Shown here in pieces: positions 44,701 through 56,952 of a DNA stretch of 64,000 bases. Numbering within the stretch: the stretch's first letter is position 1; the number at the start of each line of letters is the position of its first letter. The notes under the pieces were generated by a model, which did not search any database, had not been told where the DNA came from, and was given only the letters and a program-made list of their open reading frames with translations. Made by a program: the position numbers and the translations under genes. The stretch covers positions 55,657,053 through 55,721,052 of the forward strand of contig CM060732.1 in NCBI GenBank assembly GCA_030704615.1, in the 5' to 3' direction. The DNA comes from Takakia lepidozioides. Its lineage: Eukaryota > Streptophyta > Takakiopsida > Takakiales > Takakiaceae.

Positions 44701-47334
44701 TCACAGCTGCATTCATTATTTTTCTTCTTGACCAACAACCTCCACAATTTGTGCAGTGGAGTTAGTATCAACTACATGACTGTTGATAAAGATGAGTCAG
44801 TGGCACTCCTAACGACCAGCCACTTGGCTCTAAAAGTAACATCAATGGCAGGAGTGCCACTTGTGGCTCTCTCTCTCTAGGCTCACGAGTACATTCTGTC
44901 TCCAAACTACGGCAAACAACTTATGAGTACACTCACTCTCTCTATCTCTGTAAGTCCCACTACTGGAGTGAGCCCCTCACAAAGGTCGTGTTTGGCCCAA
45001 ACTGGGTGCGCAGGGTCTATTGCCACAAGGAAACAATGTGTTATGAGTACATTCTCTCTCTCTCTCAGAGCTGACATAACCAACTTAATTTTATCCATCT
45101 TTCAATAAAATGTGAGTCTCTAGAAGCCAACATACATCACCAGCACAGCCTGAGCCAATTCTGGACTATTGTAAGCCTAAAGAAAGAGAAGAGGCTTACA
45201 CTTTCTCCAGCACCCCTCTGTTGATAAAAAAGCCAGTGTGTTTTGTCCTTGCCTTTTCCACCAGGAAGTACTCATTCTACAACACCCCAATAAAAGCAAG
45301 TTAAGCAATAGGTGAAGTCTGCTGGCCCAAAAATAATGATACATCAAACTCATGGGAGTGGAATTAGGTGGCCCTGGTACGAGAAATAAGAAGCAATAAA
45401 GGGGAGAGGGGATTGATATATAAAAGATGGACAACTGTATTAACGCATGCAATTTTGAAGAATCACTCCAAGGCCAGAAACATGATAAAAATTGACTTGA
45501 AGAAAGTAGTATACCAGCTCTGTATCATCAATGAAAGGGTCATCAGTATCATACTGATCCTCGTCTGGCACACCCTCTTCATTGTCATCGTCACTGTCCA
45601 CTCCCTACCATGGTTGCACCCCACCATAAGCAAACATAAGAACTGCAATGTACCAGACTTACACAGACCTTTGGGTTGTATGTCATCACCTCTGCCCTAC
45701 CATGGCTCAGAGGCAAAGGGAATTACATATGGTTGGAGATATGAGGTTAATTCCTATGGCCATCCAACAAATGGGTTAAACATGTAAATGTAAATGTAAA
45801 TGATGCAACCACGTCCTGTCAGTTTACTTGTTAGTTTCCAATGTCACACCTGCCTGGCCAATGTAGAAATCGGAAACCAGCCACAACAGAATTTGTGTGA
45901 AACATGCAAACTGCCACGATTTTTATTTATGGCTCTGCTTTGGAATAATATGATTGTGCATAAACCTTCCAATGTTGCTCCCTTAATCCATTCATCTATC
46001 CCCTCCACAAAGGCAGAATACCAGAAGTAGACAATGCCAGCACCCTTGAGATACTTCGGCAGTACATATTGCTGCCTGGAAGAGTGTCAGTATGGTTGCT
46101 ACCAGGAGTTAAATCTCGCTGCCATCCAATAGAATCCTATGGCTTGAAGAGTGGTTTTTTTTTCCCATTACCTCCACTCCTCCATATGAAAGAGGAGAGA
46201 CAGTAAACAGTTTTACATCATCCCTTCTAAACAGAAAGGCTGAGAAAATGCCACAACCCACCCAATCCTCCACCACTGCATTCTGCTGCATAAGTTGCAA
46301 ATTCCTTGCACCAACACCCAGGTGTACAGTTGAAGGGGTCAATAATCGAACAGGTGGAGTTGGAAGCACCTTATAGAGACGCTCAATCTTCTCAATCACT
46401 GAACTGAAACGATTGGGAGGAGGTGGGATCGGATCCTCATTCTCGACTGCAACAACTGTGCCCATCTGTAACAGTCCAACCAGTTGCCCATCAACAACAT
46501 GTAGCAAGGGAAATACCCGGCAACCAAATAGTGTACCACTGCAAGACCTAAAACGACCAAAACTCTTTTCTATCTCTTGTGGGAGATGACCTGGGAATAA
46601 CTGTCATCTCTCCAAACAATGCCTTAATATTCCAGTCAGTCTAAATAAGCAACTCGACCTTCATTATGCGTCAGGTGTAGACGGTAGACATCAAATGAGT
46701 TGAACAGTTCTCCCACTGTGGATGATTTTCTCACGCATATACGAACAAGGATTCTTTCCATGTAGCTTATTTTGTAGAACTGCCTTGTAGTTCCGAGATC
46801 CTTTTAGCCAAATGAGACCAATGAAAGATGCCCACACCATTGACAAACCCATAGGAGAGAAGTCATTTGGAGGTTATTCTTGAAACACATCCATGGCCAT
46901 AATCGAAAGGTCCTTTACCTGATTTGGTCTCCTTATATTGATGAGCCTAATCCTGGCTCATGTTTAAGGTTGAACTAACCCTTGCAATGGGTCAATATCT
47001 TTCATGCTAGAGCACTAATTCTTTAACTATACATCAGCACTCTGTAAGAGCCGAGAACTACCTCGGGGGCAATTCGTGCTTCCAATGCAGGATTGGCACC
47101 AGCAGGAGCGCTGGAGGCTGGGGGTATGCTCTTCTGTGCCTCCCTCTGCAGCTTCCTCCATGACACAACAGTAGTATCGCCGTCCTTCAGCTCCACAAAA
47201 TATCTCTGCCTGGCAGGCATAGCTGTGCTCTGGAACGGGACCGTAGTAGTACTTGCCCCACTTGGAAATGGAGCCATGAAAAGACCGCCGTCCTGCATCT
47301 TCGACTTCTCGGCGGTAATAACTGTACCACTCAT
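38761..47334 (-). CDS. UBN: Ubinuclein-like protein (HIRA histone chaperone complex subunit), 13 exons
   Basis: Ubinucleins work in the nucleus with HIRA to deposit histone H3.3. I derive 13 exons on the minus strand: 47334-47062, 46465-46370, 45604-45515, 45276-45200, 44446-43744, 43463-43367, 43147-43032, 42555-42472, 42371-42174, 41822-41679, 41276-41229, 40978-40877, 39327-38761. All introns are GT-AG, phases agree, and the sum is 2595 nt (864 codons plus stop). Exon 1 has RQRYFVELKDGDTTVVSWRK. Exons 3-4 carry the Hpc2-related domain (about 124-178: EDQYDTDDPFIDDTEL, then NEYFLVEKARTKHTGFFINR). Exon 5 is a long basic, disordered part. Exons 6-12 are the conserved middle domain (about 425-676: KGTVLERAIQDLER, LPRDVKQRLAKVARLA, DRLCDLYEQYLE, GPQIRKLYIE, LAELWPEGWMDNNGIKGAVY). 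Exon 13 is a Lys-rich tail. Minor doubt remains at the exon 6 acceptor and the first ATG. Confidence 0.92.
44540..45100. repeat. Duplicated segment within intron 4 of the ubinuclein-like gene
   Basis: GGAGTGAGCCCCTCACAAAGG occurs near 44581 and again near 44965, each followed by similar sequence (TGGCCACAAGG / TTGCCACAAGG) and a GAGTACATTCTCTCT run. CT-rich tracts punctuate it. Non-coding. Confidence 0.6.
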
Positions 47335-48650
47335 AAGACTGTCACCACCATTGCAAGTTCTCTTGTCCCCACACGAGACAACAATCGCTCGCCTCCCTCG
47401 TGGTCACCCCTACCGGTTGAGTAACACCCACCCCTCTTCCTGCTGCATGTTGCAAAGAATTTCGTCCACTCCGTTGACAATTGATCCACTACTCGTCATA
47501 AATGTACGCCATTGTCTGCCAAACCCTAAATACCACTATACTGTTTGCACCTACAAAGGGAGGCAACGGGAGGAGAAAGAGACGCATAGTAAGAGCCCCA
47601 ACAAACCCAATCTACTGAGCAGTTTGGCTTTTGCTACAAAATCCTGCGGGCGGAAACTCAAGGCCGAAAATAAAAAACCTTCAGGTACCCTTCACACAGA
47701 AAAGACCCAACCTTGTTCACGTAAGTAAAAGCAGTGCACAGCCCAGTCAGATGGTCGCAACCACAGCCTCAAAAAGCCTCTTATACTACTCAAACCCCGA
47801 CTACCGAAATGGGTCTACGAACGAGTCTACATCATCCAATGCATTTCCACAACGCTGCACTCCGTGAAACCATTCCCGAATGTCTCCAAGCTTGCCAGTT
47901 TCGATCACCACACCATCAGATCTTCGTCACCTCCACCCCAGAAACGACCTCAATCGCTCATAGACAAACGCAGATTGCCAAACAACCCCACATCAGGTCA
48001 TCACATGCCCTGGGGAGGAAGAAACACCCGCAACGCATAAATTACCGCAGAAACCTCCATACTCAGAATTGTTTCCCAAATCCATGAAAACCCGTCACCA
48101 CACCATCGGATCCCTGCCCGACCTTTCCTTGAAACGACAGCAAGACGGTGTGGAGGGGGCGCTGGGGGCACGGAGAGCGAGGGCGGCCACACAAACAAGG
48201 CTGCACAAACAGAGTGTGCGCAGATCTTCCAAAGCACCGCGTGCAATGCTCATGAATGTATGGCGCCAAAGGGCAGTTAGCCCGGCGATACTCCCTCTCT
48301 GCTATCGCCACCCTCTCTCGCACACACCTCCTGTTTCGCCACCCACACACTCTCCCTACTTATCAACACACTTTTGCTAATTTCTTTGCTAATCTTGGAT
48401 CCTTTTTTTGGTTCTTTTGCTGGTTTTGTGATCCTTTGCTGCTATTTCATGTTTTCTTCTCTCTCTTTTTCAGGACAAAAAATCCCTTCTTGAAGGTGAA
48501 GGAGGCTGGTAGCTCGCGCGGCCGAGCCTCTTTCAATGTGAGCCTGCAAGGTGCGGATCTTTCAATTTGTATGTGCGAGACGAACAGTTTGATTAGAGTC
48601 TCGAGATATGCGGAGTTGGCATTGCTCTTTAGCTTTGCCTTGCCTTGAAG
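47335..48650. promoter_or_regulatory. 5' flank of the ubinuclein-like gene
   Basis: Upstream of the start codon at 47334, so it should hold the 5' UTR and promoter. It is more GC-rich than the AT-rich region that follows. Overlapping open stretches on both strands (e.g. 48069-48380 and 48001-48350) share no family motif, so I do not call a gene. CCATCAGATC/CCATCGGATC blocks near 47926 and 48105 suggest a small local duplication. Confidence 0.35.
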
Positions 48651-49749
48651 ATAGATGAAAATTTAGAGGAGTTGGGGTGTCGGCATTGTTCTTTTGTTTT
48701 GCCTTGCCTTGAAGATGCGTGGAAATTTAGACTAGTTGGGTTAATAGCCTGCTGGACATGAGTGAAGGATTGGGTTCTGCAAAGTCTAGAAGGTTCTGCA
48801 AAATCTGCTACACCAGGTTTAGTGATCAATTAGCCGCGAATTAAGAATGTGCGATAAGTAGGCAATAACATGCTCCTGAGTATGACAATGAGAGTGATCA
48901 GGGTTGCAATTATCAACAGTGCCTTGATACAATAATAGAATTGCCATAAATTATAAACCCATATGGAAATGTAAGTTGCTTTTGATCAAAATCTTTGAGT
49001 AAAGCTTTATCTGAGAAGCAATGGTACTAAGTACTAAGCTTAGTCTGTCTTTTGTAGGACACTAGGAATAATGTAAGAACTTAATGCACGGTACTTTCGC
49101 CGGATACTGGCAGCCTGGGCTCCTCAGACGGGGCTGTCAAGTCCTCCCCACCCCCTCTAACCTCGGTTTGGCTATTAAATTCAAGGGACCACTCAAGGTA
49201 GGGGACTAGTTTTAGTGGAGAGCAGGAATAAGGTGCCAAGTGCCACATCATCATCAGCAACATCATTGCCATCATTTGTTTAAAGCTGCCCGGACTGTCA
49301 TAAAAAACCATACAAATATAAAATAGAAAAGACGCCATCTCTATCATGTCATCGTCGCCACGTTTTGAAGGCCACGTCATCACGTACATTCTTGAAGCTG
49401 CCCGGATTGCCTGAAAAAATGAAAACAAATGAATTATGAAGATCATTTCTGTCAAATCTGTTTTTTTCTTTTTTTCTTTCTCTTTTCTTTTCTTCACATA
49501 TTCAGTAAGTGTTATAGCAGCCTCTCATTTTTTAATAATAGGGTCATGAATGCACGGGCCCTGCCAGTACGGCCCGTAGGGTGAGCTCATAAGTCCATTG
49601 CCCATTCACCGGGTCGGCGAGATTTTGAAATTTTTCTAAGCCCTTGTTCATCTACAGTGGCGGACCTTCTAGCGGACTTGACACACCCTCCAAGAGACCA
49701 ACTCCAACCTTCTAACTCTCCAACCCCCCTCCAACAGACCGGCAAACCC

Positions 49750-49875
49750 TTCGACAAAATATATATTTAATAACACACATTACTACCCAACAGGATTCGA
49801 ACATCAAACTCATGCTTATTATTAGTAGCTCTTTAACCACCACATTACCTGCTGCTTTCAGCATACCATTGCAGT
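49750..49875 (-). mobile_element. tRNA-derived SINE fragment or tRNA-like sequence
   Basis: The minus strand reads GGTGGTTAAAGAGC (box A-like) and, about 40 bases on, GATGTTCGAATCC (box B-like). A folded tRNA is not evident, so a SINE head or decayed tRNA is more likely than a working tRNA gene. Confidence 0.4.
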
Positions 49876-51312
49876 AACTAATGCTTTATGTGCATATTGT
49901 GGGCCCCAGCAGACTAGCTCATGTGTTTTATGGCCCCAATAGACCAGCTTGCCGGACAGATCCAACAGCAGACTGGCGGGTCTGGTAGGGGCACTCCTAC
50001 CCTCCGCCACCCCCTCTTGCCACAACTTTAATTTGGTGGAAAGCACGTTTCAGTTCACTAATATTTCACGATAGTACATGTAAATATGATAATGGTAATA
50101 GCTAATGAAATGTGAAAATTCTTAATATTGAAATTTTATCTCTGGTCTATATTTTAAACAGCTAAATACGTATATTTATTAATATATTATCATTACACAT
50201 CAGTAAAATCAAATAAGTTCATATTATATATAAATTGAATATCAACACCATTAATACATCCACAAATATTATTATTGCAAAAATAACAAAACAATGCCAA
50301 AACTGGAGAATCCTACGAATAATGTATAAAGTTAATGCACGCGTATAATCTCTAACAAGACGGTAGGTTATATTGAATGTTCCCCGCCCTCCTTAATAAT
50401 GACATGAAACTGAAGGGAGTGAAACTTCAGTCCGGGTGACAGTAGGTTACAGAATAGACAGTCAGGGTTACATGGTGGGGAGTAGCTCCACTTGTAACTA
50501 TGTTTAATATGGAGTAAGATGAGTTACACAATTAGTGTACAAGCCAAGGGTGACATTATCATCAATCAAGAATCAAACCTTCCACCTCATCGCCTCCATT
50601 ACTCATCATTCATTGTCTGATAATCTGTCGCATTCTAAAGTGTTTAATAGTGATACCGCGAAAAGGTAAGGTGGGGAAGATTTGATAGGGAACCTGCCAG
50701 AGGAGCCCTAAATCTGGCGAAAATACACCTATGTTATGTTTTTACATTGTTCCTCATGTTTTTTTTGCATAAAATTCTAGTGATGACTGAAGGTTGGAGA
50801 CTAGTTTTAGTGTAAAGTAGAAATATAGTTACCATAGTGCCACACCATCGTCATGCTAGGTCATTGCCGTCATTTGTTCAAAGCTGCCTGGACTGCCCGA
50901 AATTTTATAAAAATTAAAAAATTAAAAAGACGTCATCTATGCCACGTGTCGCCACATTTTCAAGGCCACATCATCAACGTATAAATACTTGAAGCTGCCT
51001 ATATTTCTCAAGAAAAAAAAAACTGAAGTATGAAAATTATTTTTGTCAAATCTGCTCTAATCTTTCTTTCTTTCATGTCATATTCAGTAAATGTTATAGC
51101 ACTTCCAAATATTGTTTTGATTTGGTGGTAAGCATGTTCCAATTTACTAATATTTTAGGATAGTATATGTAATTTTGATAATGGTAAGTACTAATGAAAT
51201 GGGAAAACTCTTAATATTGAGTTTTTGTCTCTTGTCTACATTTTGAATAGCTAAAACTGTAGATCTATTAGTATATTATAATTACACATCAATAAAATCG
51301 AATTGTAATACA

Positions 51313-51428
51313 CTTCCTCATTACAGTGTAATTAGGCGACGTGGTCTGCTTCCCTTCCCTGTCAAATCGAACTGTGCACTGTAATGAGGAAGATTTGAGG
51401 GGGAAGGGAAGCAGACCACGTCGCCTAA
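51313..51428. repeat. Two interlocked inverted repeats
   Basis: CTTCCTCATTACAGTG (51313-51328) pairs with its reverse complement at 51377-51392. A 28-base arm at 51332-51359 (starting TTAGGCGACGTGG) pairs with 51401-51428. The order is A, B, A', B', so both stems cannot form as simple hairpins at once. All pairs are perfect. It lies inside the AT-rich repeat field. Confidence 0.9.
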
Positions 51429-52924
51429 ATTTGGCGAAAGTACCATCAGATCAAATGCCTATGTTATATTTTTACTGTTCATTGTTCATATTGTTTTTTT
51501 TGCATAAAATGTATTTCTTATCAAAAGTATCATTGTTCTCATAAGTCGTCACTAGTAGTGTGGTGCAATGTGTAGCCCTAATATATTTCCAATCAAAAGG
51601 AACATTGTGCTCAGAAGGGCCTGTTAATGCGGCGCAAGTAGCCCTAGTTCTAGTGTGGAGCAGAAATAGGGTGCCATAGAGCCACATCATTGTCATTGTC
51701 ACCACGTCATCTTCAATCACGTCATTGCCGTCATTGTTTATAGCTGCTTGGACTGCCTTAAAAAAATTTATAAGTAAAAAATAAAAGATGTCATCTCTGC
51801 CATGTCATTGTCGCCACGTTTTGGAGGCCACGTCGTCAACGTACATTCTTGAAGCTGCCCAAATTGCCCAAAAAAGAAAACTGAATTATGTTTGAAATCC
51901 TTTTTGTCAAATCTGCTCTAACATTTATTTTTTATTTTTTTGTTTGTTCATATATTCAATGTAAATATTATAGCACTTTTAAATATTCCTTTTATTTCGT
52001 GGTAAGCACGTTTCAATTTACTAATATGTTATGATAACACATGTAAATATGATAATGGTAATAGCTAATGAAATGTTAAAACTCTTACTGTTAAATTTTC
52101 GTCTCTTGTCTATATTTTGGATAGTTAAAATTTGTAGATCTACTAATATATTATGACTACACATCAATAAAATCAAACAAATTCATATTGAAAAGAAATG
52201 AATATCAACATCATTAATACATCCAAAATATTCTTACCGTAAAAATATGAAACAACGCATAACATGGAATAATGTATGAAGTTAATGCCCGCTTGCAATC
52301 TCTCATAAGAGGGTAGGCTAGGCTGGTCTCCAACATATGAATGTTCCAAACCATCTCTTGAGAATAGCGTTAGTAGTGGTGACAGTGGCAGAGATGGGAT
52401 GTCGGGGCTTACAGAGTGGATAGTGTAACCCCACTTGGGATTACAGGGCGGGAAATGTAACTCCACTCGGTGTAACTCACACTTGGTCTCAAAATTTGAC
52501 TAAGTTCAAATTTGGCTAAGTTTAAAATGGACTAAGAAGAGTTACACAATGTAGGGGATGACACAAACCATAGAAGCCAACGGTGACATTACCACCCGTT
52601 ATGAATCAAACCTTTCACCTCATCGCCTCCATTACCAACACCTTACCAATAGGCTACTCATCACTATCTGACAATCTCTTGCATTCTAAAATATTTAATA
52701 GAGAATCTGCGATAAGACAAGTGGGGAAGATCTAGGAGAGGACTTGCCAGAGGAACCCACACCGCCTACATCCGACGAAGTACCATCAAATCATATTCTT
52801 ACATTGGTCCTAATGTTTTTTGCATAAAATATATTTCTAATTAAAAGGAACATTGCTCTCAGAAGTATCAATAATAGTGGGGAGCAACGCATATCCCTAG
52901 TACTTACGAACCCAGGAGGGTGTT

Positions 52925-53010
52925 ATGCAATGGCGAATATCGTGTTGGTAAGATGATTGCAATGCATGCGGTGAAATCTTGGGTTTGATTCTGCAGGGGA
53001 GGCTATTATA
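52925..53010 (+). mobile_element. tRNA-like SINE head
   Basis: GTTGGTAAGATGATTGCAATGC (box A-like) and GGGTTTGATTCTGC (box B-like) at tRNA spacing. No A tail was fixed. The sequence after it holds GTGTAACCCCGAGTGGAG-type repeats shared with about 50440 and 52430. Confidence 0.4.
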
Positions 53011-53299
53011 GTGTCACCCAGGGTATTCGCACTCCAATTGGTGTTACCCCAGTAACCTTGCGCAACATCTAACCCACATACCAGACCAACACTCTTACAC
53101 ACCCAGTCGTATAACCCAGTGTAATCCCAAGTGAAGTTACACTCCCTACTCATGTGTAACCTGGTGTAACCCCGAGTGGAGTTTACACTCCTTCTGTTCC
53201 ATGTCACTCTCAAGAGAGGGTGGAGAAGATTTGACATGTCGAAACAGGCGCACCATCCTCTCAGAGGTGGCAAGTGTGCATGAAGTTCTTACATTATTC

Positions 53300-54950
53300 C
53301 TATTATCTTCCCTTTACAACAAGGTACATTAGTTTAGGTTATTAGAAATATCAAAACACAGTTTGATTTTGTTAATAATTTTTAATTGTTGGAATCTGGG
53401 GTCTCAAAAGTAAGTGGCTGATTACTACTTACTGGTACCATGATGCTATCTTTATGTATTATGACCTAGGAGCTAGGTAGATATTTCAACCTTGGAGCCT
53501 CTGCTCACTGTCTATACAAATGACTCACATGTACCAGACCACTATGGCCCTAAAATTTAAAAGATAATCTCTACCCTTTCTCAAAAAAAATAAAATCTCT
53601 ACCCTGCTGATAATGCAACGCAAAAGGACAAATTACAGCAAATTGTTGGGCATATGTGTTTGCAGAGCCAAGTATCTATCTTTAATAAACTCACACAACA
53701 CTGAAAAAAGCAGTGCTATCATCAAAGTGCACAGAACTGCAAGTACCAAGTTTGACTCAGTTTCCACTGAACGTGTGAGAGATCTCTTGATGGAAGTAGG
53801 AGAGAGTACGCAACTCTGAATAACCTCCATACAGGTAATTCCATTCATACTAGTTTGTAGTGTGAACAGCGTGAGTGTGTGAGAGGGAGGGATGGAGACA
53901 GAGTCCTTCGTAGAATGTGTAAAGTTTGTGTGGGCATGTGCGAAAGAACTTAACACTGTCTGGAAGAGTCAGAAGGCAGCTCAGAGTGCGTGGAGCAGGA
54001 GACATAATGAAGTTGTTGGTGATGATGATGGTGATGATAAGCTTGGTGACGGCCCCACGAGAGGCATTTCAGGCTGGCCATTCACAAATATCTAGGGATG
54101 CATAGAACAAAACTCTTGCAATGATGCTTGCCTGTCTAATCTCTTCAGCCTCATTGTTTATTCCCCCTCCCCTCCTCCATCTCAGCTTATCTTTCTCTCG
54201 CACATACGACATGGGGATTGATTCCAGGCTCTAACCTGGGATCCCTGCATCCATCCGAGCACTTTTTCGTGAACACAATGCAAACATGAGGACATGTGGA
54301 CGAGTAATGAATGCTGTGGAGAACCCAGACATCTGGGTGCACGAATCACACTGTTGTTTGATATATCTTAGTTTTTTCACAGATTCTTTGCTCGGATGGC
54401 CTCGTCCTTGTTCGTATGCACTCTTTTTCATAGAAAGCTAAACATGCATGGCACATGTGTGATGTTCCGTGTTTGAACTTTGAACCATGACGCGAATTCT
54501 TCTTGTTGCTCTTCATCTTCGTCACCATTAGGAAAATTCCAGCTCACATCAAACTTCTCCAAAACAGGACAGTGCATGCGAAGTTCAAGCCGGGGAATCA
54601 AATGCGGCTGTACGGCCGTGAAAGCTTCCGAATCACATTTGCTTTACGCCAAGCCTACAACAAAGCATGAGTGCGTCATCCTGATCTGTACGCTCAACCC
54701 AAAAACTAAAACATGTATGCCAACACGATATGCTTCAGTATGATTCCTCGATACTCACTAAAGGAGGATTTTCGTGATGTAAGTTACTTGCTTTGCACTG
54801 AAAAAGCCAACCCTCATAGCCAATCTTCCCAATCTTCTGACAAAAAGGATTCCAGTACAGTCTTCCCAATCAACTTGTCCATGTCTAGGGCGGATTAAAG
54901 GAAAGAAGCCTTGAATGATCAGTCCAGGTGGCCTCCCCTTGCTGGCTGGC
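53300..54950. other. No firm gene
   Basis: Short ORFs only. The plus-strand ORF at 54480-54743 begins with a Ser-rich, Cys-containing stretch (SSCCSSSSSPLGKFQLTSNF) that could be a plastid transit peptide exon of the ligase gene downstream. A donor at GCGGCT|GTACGG (about 54606) would be possible. I cannot prove the connection. Confidence 0.3.
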
Positions 54951-55109
54951 CAAGAGCCTGTTGTGTATGTTTTGGTGGTGTCTGGGAGCGCCAAGTAGGA
55001 TTAAAGTGTTTTGGCCATCCGACCAAGTGACCCACAGGGCGAATGCTCCTCCCATCTTAGAGAGTCGAGAGAAGGTGGTCCTGTTGAAGCCTCGACAGCA
55101 GGCATGGGA

Positions 55110-55293
55110 ATGCAGCAGACACTACATGAAACTGAGTGAGGATAAGGGAGGGAGTCAGGTTTCGGTAGACTTCGCAAAGGAGGACAGCAACATGACAGGG
55201 GGGCTCCTGAGAGTGGCGCTTATATGTGGTGGGCCTTCCACCGAGCGGGGAATCGCTTTGAACTCAGCTCGCTCTGTGCTTGACCATCTGCAG
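55110..55293 (+). CDS. DDL: D-alanine--D-alanine ligase, N-terminal exon (rest not found)
   Basis: The exon ends LLRVALICGGPSTERGIALNSARSVLDHLQ, followed by the donor CAG|GTACTTTT at 55293/55294. This is the N-terminal nucleotide-binding block of plant D-Ala-D-Ala ligases, which join two D-alanines for peptidoglycan; in plants the enzyme is imported into plastids. The frame is open upstream to 54928, but the true exon start is uncertain; acceptors lie near 55088 and 55109. Plant enzymes are long (two ATP-grasp units); no further exon was recognised between 55294 and 61490, so this may be an orphan exon or pseudogene. The reading past 55293 is intron. Confidence 0.6.
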
Positions 55294-56950
55294 GTACTTT
55301 TTAGGAACGATGGGTGTAAGACTAAAAGGAACCAGCTCAATGGGACACAATTCGTACCGAATGTACAGCTCCACACGCACTCGTCACTCCACGAGCTGCC
55401 GCGGTATGACATAGGCGAGAGATTGATAGATTGTTGATTTCTGTCGTCTTTTGATTCTAAGGATGGTGGTTTTGCAGAGAGGATGTACAGTGTCAGAGAT
55501 GGAAAGACCCAAACAGCTGTGTATGCCCAATAAAGTGTTTGAATCTCGGGAGATGAAGGCGGTCTAGAGGCGACATGACAACAGCAACAAAGAACGACTC
55601 GACAAATTGGAGTAACTAAGTTGCCCACACAGAATGGGGAAATGGATGCTTGCAAGCAGGCTTCACAAATAATGCAGAAAACTTGGGAAGGACCAGGCGC
55701 TCGTTCCTACAGGAAAGTCTTGTGGCTTTGTTGGGAATATCCCTTCTCTCAGATTTACCAATTCTAAATGCTTGAATTTCACCATCATTTAGCATTGTTC
55801 AATCTGTGAGCTAACAAAAGTTGAGCATCATCGGATTTACTAATGGTTGGTTTTGCGGCCCTGCCAGTGGTGGCCCATTCTCTTTGCCACCACACACAGT
55901 TTTACAGGGCTTGTAATCTATTGAGAAGATTGGGTGTGCCAAGAACCATGTGGCCAGAATGTGTAGCTTGGCTTTCATGCCTGAAACGGAGCTTTCCATT
56001 ATCAGGTTGTTAGCTTCCTGCAACTGGTTCAGCGTTATGAAGTAGATATAGCTTTCAGAGCTTGCACAGATTTCAGACCCAACTCAAATGGTGAAAATTG
56101 AGAATTATAGACTTTTTGTGACTTGTTGAGCTGTGCTGGATTCCACACTATCCCTTCGCATCAGACGATCATGTAGGCTCCATTTCATCCTCTCTATTCC
56201 AGCCCCCAGCTGTCAACCCACACATCCACCCCGCGTCCCAAAAACGTAGAAACCTCAGAGAAGCGAAATTAAAAATAAATTGGTCTCGCACATGTCAGAG
56301 GCAATGAGAGCAAGTGCTGGTGGATATAGGTCATTCGGGAAAGGGCCAGGCTGATGATTTGGTAATACATTGCTATTACCTGAACCGAGAATTGCAGTTT
56401 TTGGCCATCTCTGGTACTGCTTCGGCTCCCATGCTTTATATCTGAAATGAATTCGGTTTATCTGTGCCTAAAATCCTGATATATCTGGTACTCCTCTGCT
56501 GGAGATGGCAAATACAGTGACTCTGACAGTCCTTCCCATGATATTTTGACATTCATGAGCAAGTCACTAACCTGAAGAGAGAAGTTACCCTGAAAATTTG
56601 AGCGACTGAGGTTCAATAGCTATGCAAGAGGAAGAAATAGACTTGATGAAGAAAAGCATGTGATGCTTGGACGGCACATACAGTTGGATGGAACAGACAA
56701 CAGTGGGGAGAGGGTCTTGACCCTTCTGTGCGGCGGTTGGCTATGGTAAGCCCTCAAGATTGCCCTGGAGAGTGTACCCACAAAACTACCAACCCTTGCA
56801 CACAGCTGACTACAGGGGATTTAAGGTTGACTTGATGCTGGCATTGACATCATTACAGCAAGTGCGATTTAGATGTCTGCATAGCTACAGTGGGCCTTCT
56901 ACCTAGCACAGATGTGTCCAGCTGTGTGTGGCAGTCACAGCAGTGTGAGA
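55294..56950. other. No gene recognised
   Basis: Expected to contain downstream ligase exons if that gene were intact, but I recognise none of its ATP-grasp motifs on the plus strand. Only short ORFs on either strand. Confidence 0.4.
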
Positions 56951-56952
56951 AG

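Larger units (their letters stand above)
49210..52330 (+). repeat. Three copies of a long AT-rich repeat
   Basis: Copies start near 49210, 50795 and 51640. Each has in order GGTGCCA...CCACATCATC, GTCATTGCCGTCAT, AAGCTGCCTGGACTGCC, GCCACGTTTTGAAGGCCACG, TTGTCAAATCTGCTCTAA, GGTAAGCACGTTTCAATTTACTAA, TGATAATGGTAATAGCTAAT and TACACATCAATAAAATC. Copies are about 0.5-1.1 kb and moderately diverged. The spacers contain GTAACTCCACT-rich sequence. No protein is encoded; the class is unknown. Confidence 0.8.

Noticed and set aside
49858-50046. tRNA gene near the GTTCGAATCC box
   Set aside because: Box A and box B are present, but no cloverleaf or acceptor stem could be drawn; a SINE or decayed tRNA is more likely.
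54928-55437. Complete 169-residue protein
   Set aside because: The reading continues through a clear donor site (CAG|GTACTT) into intron sequence; only the part up to 55293 matches the ligase.
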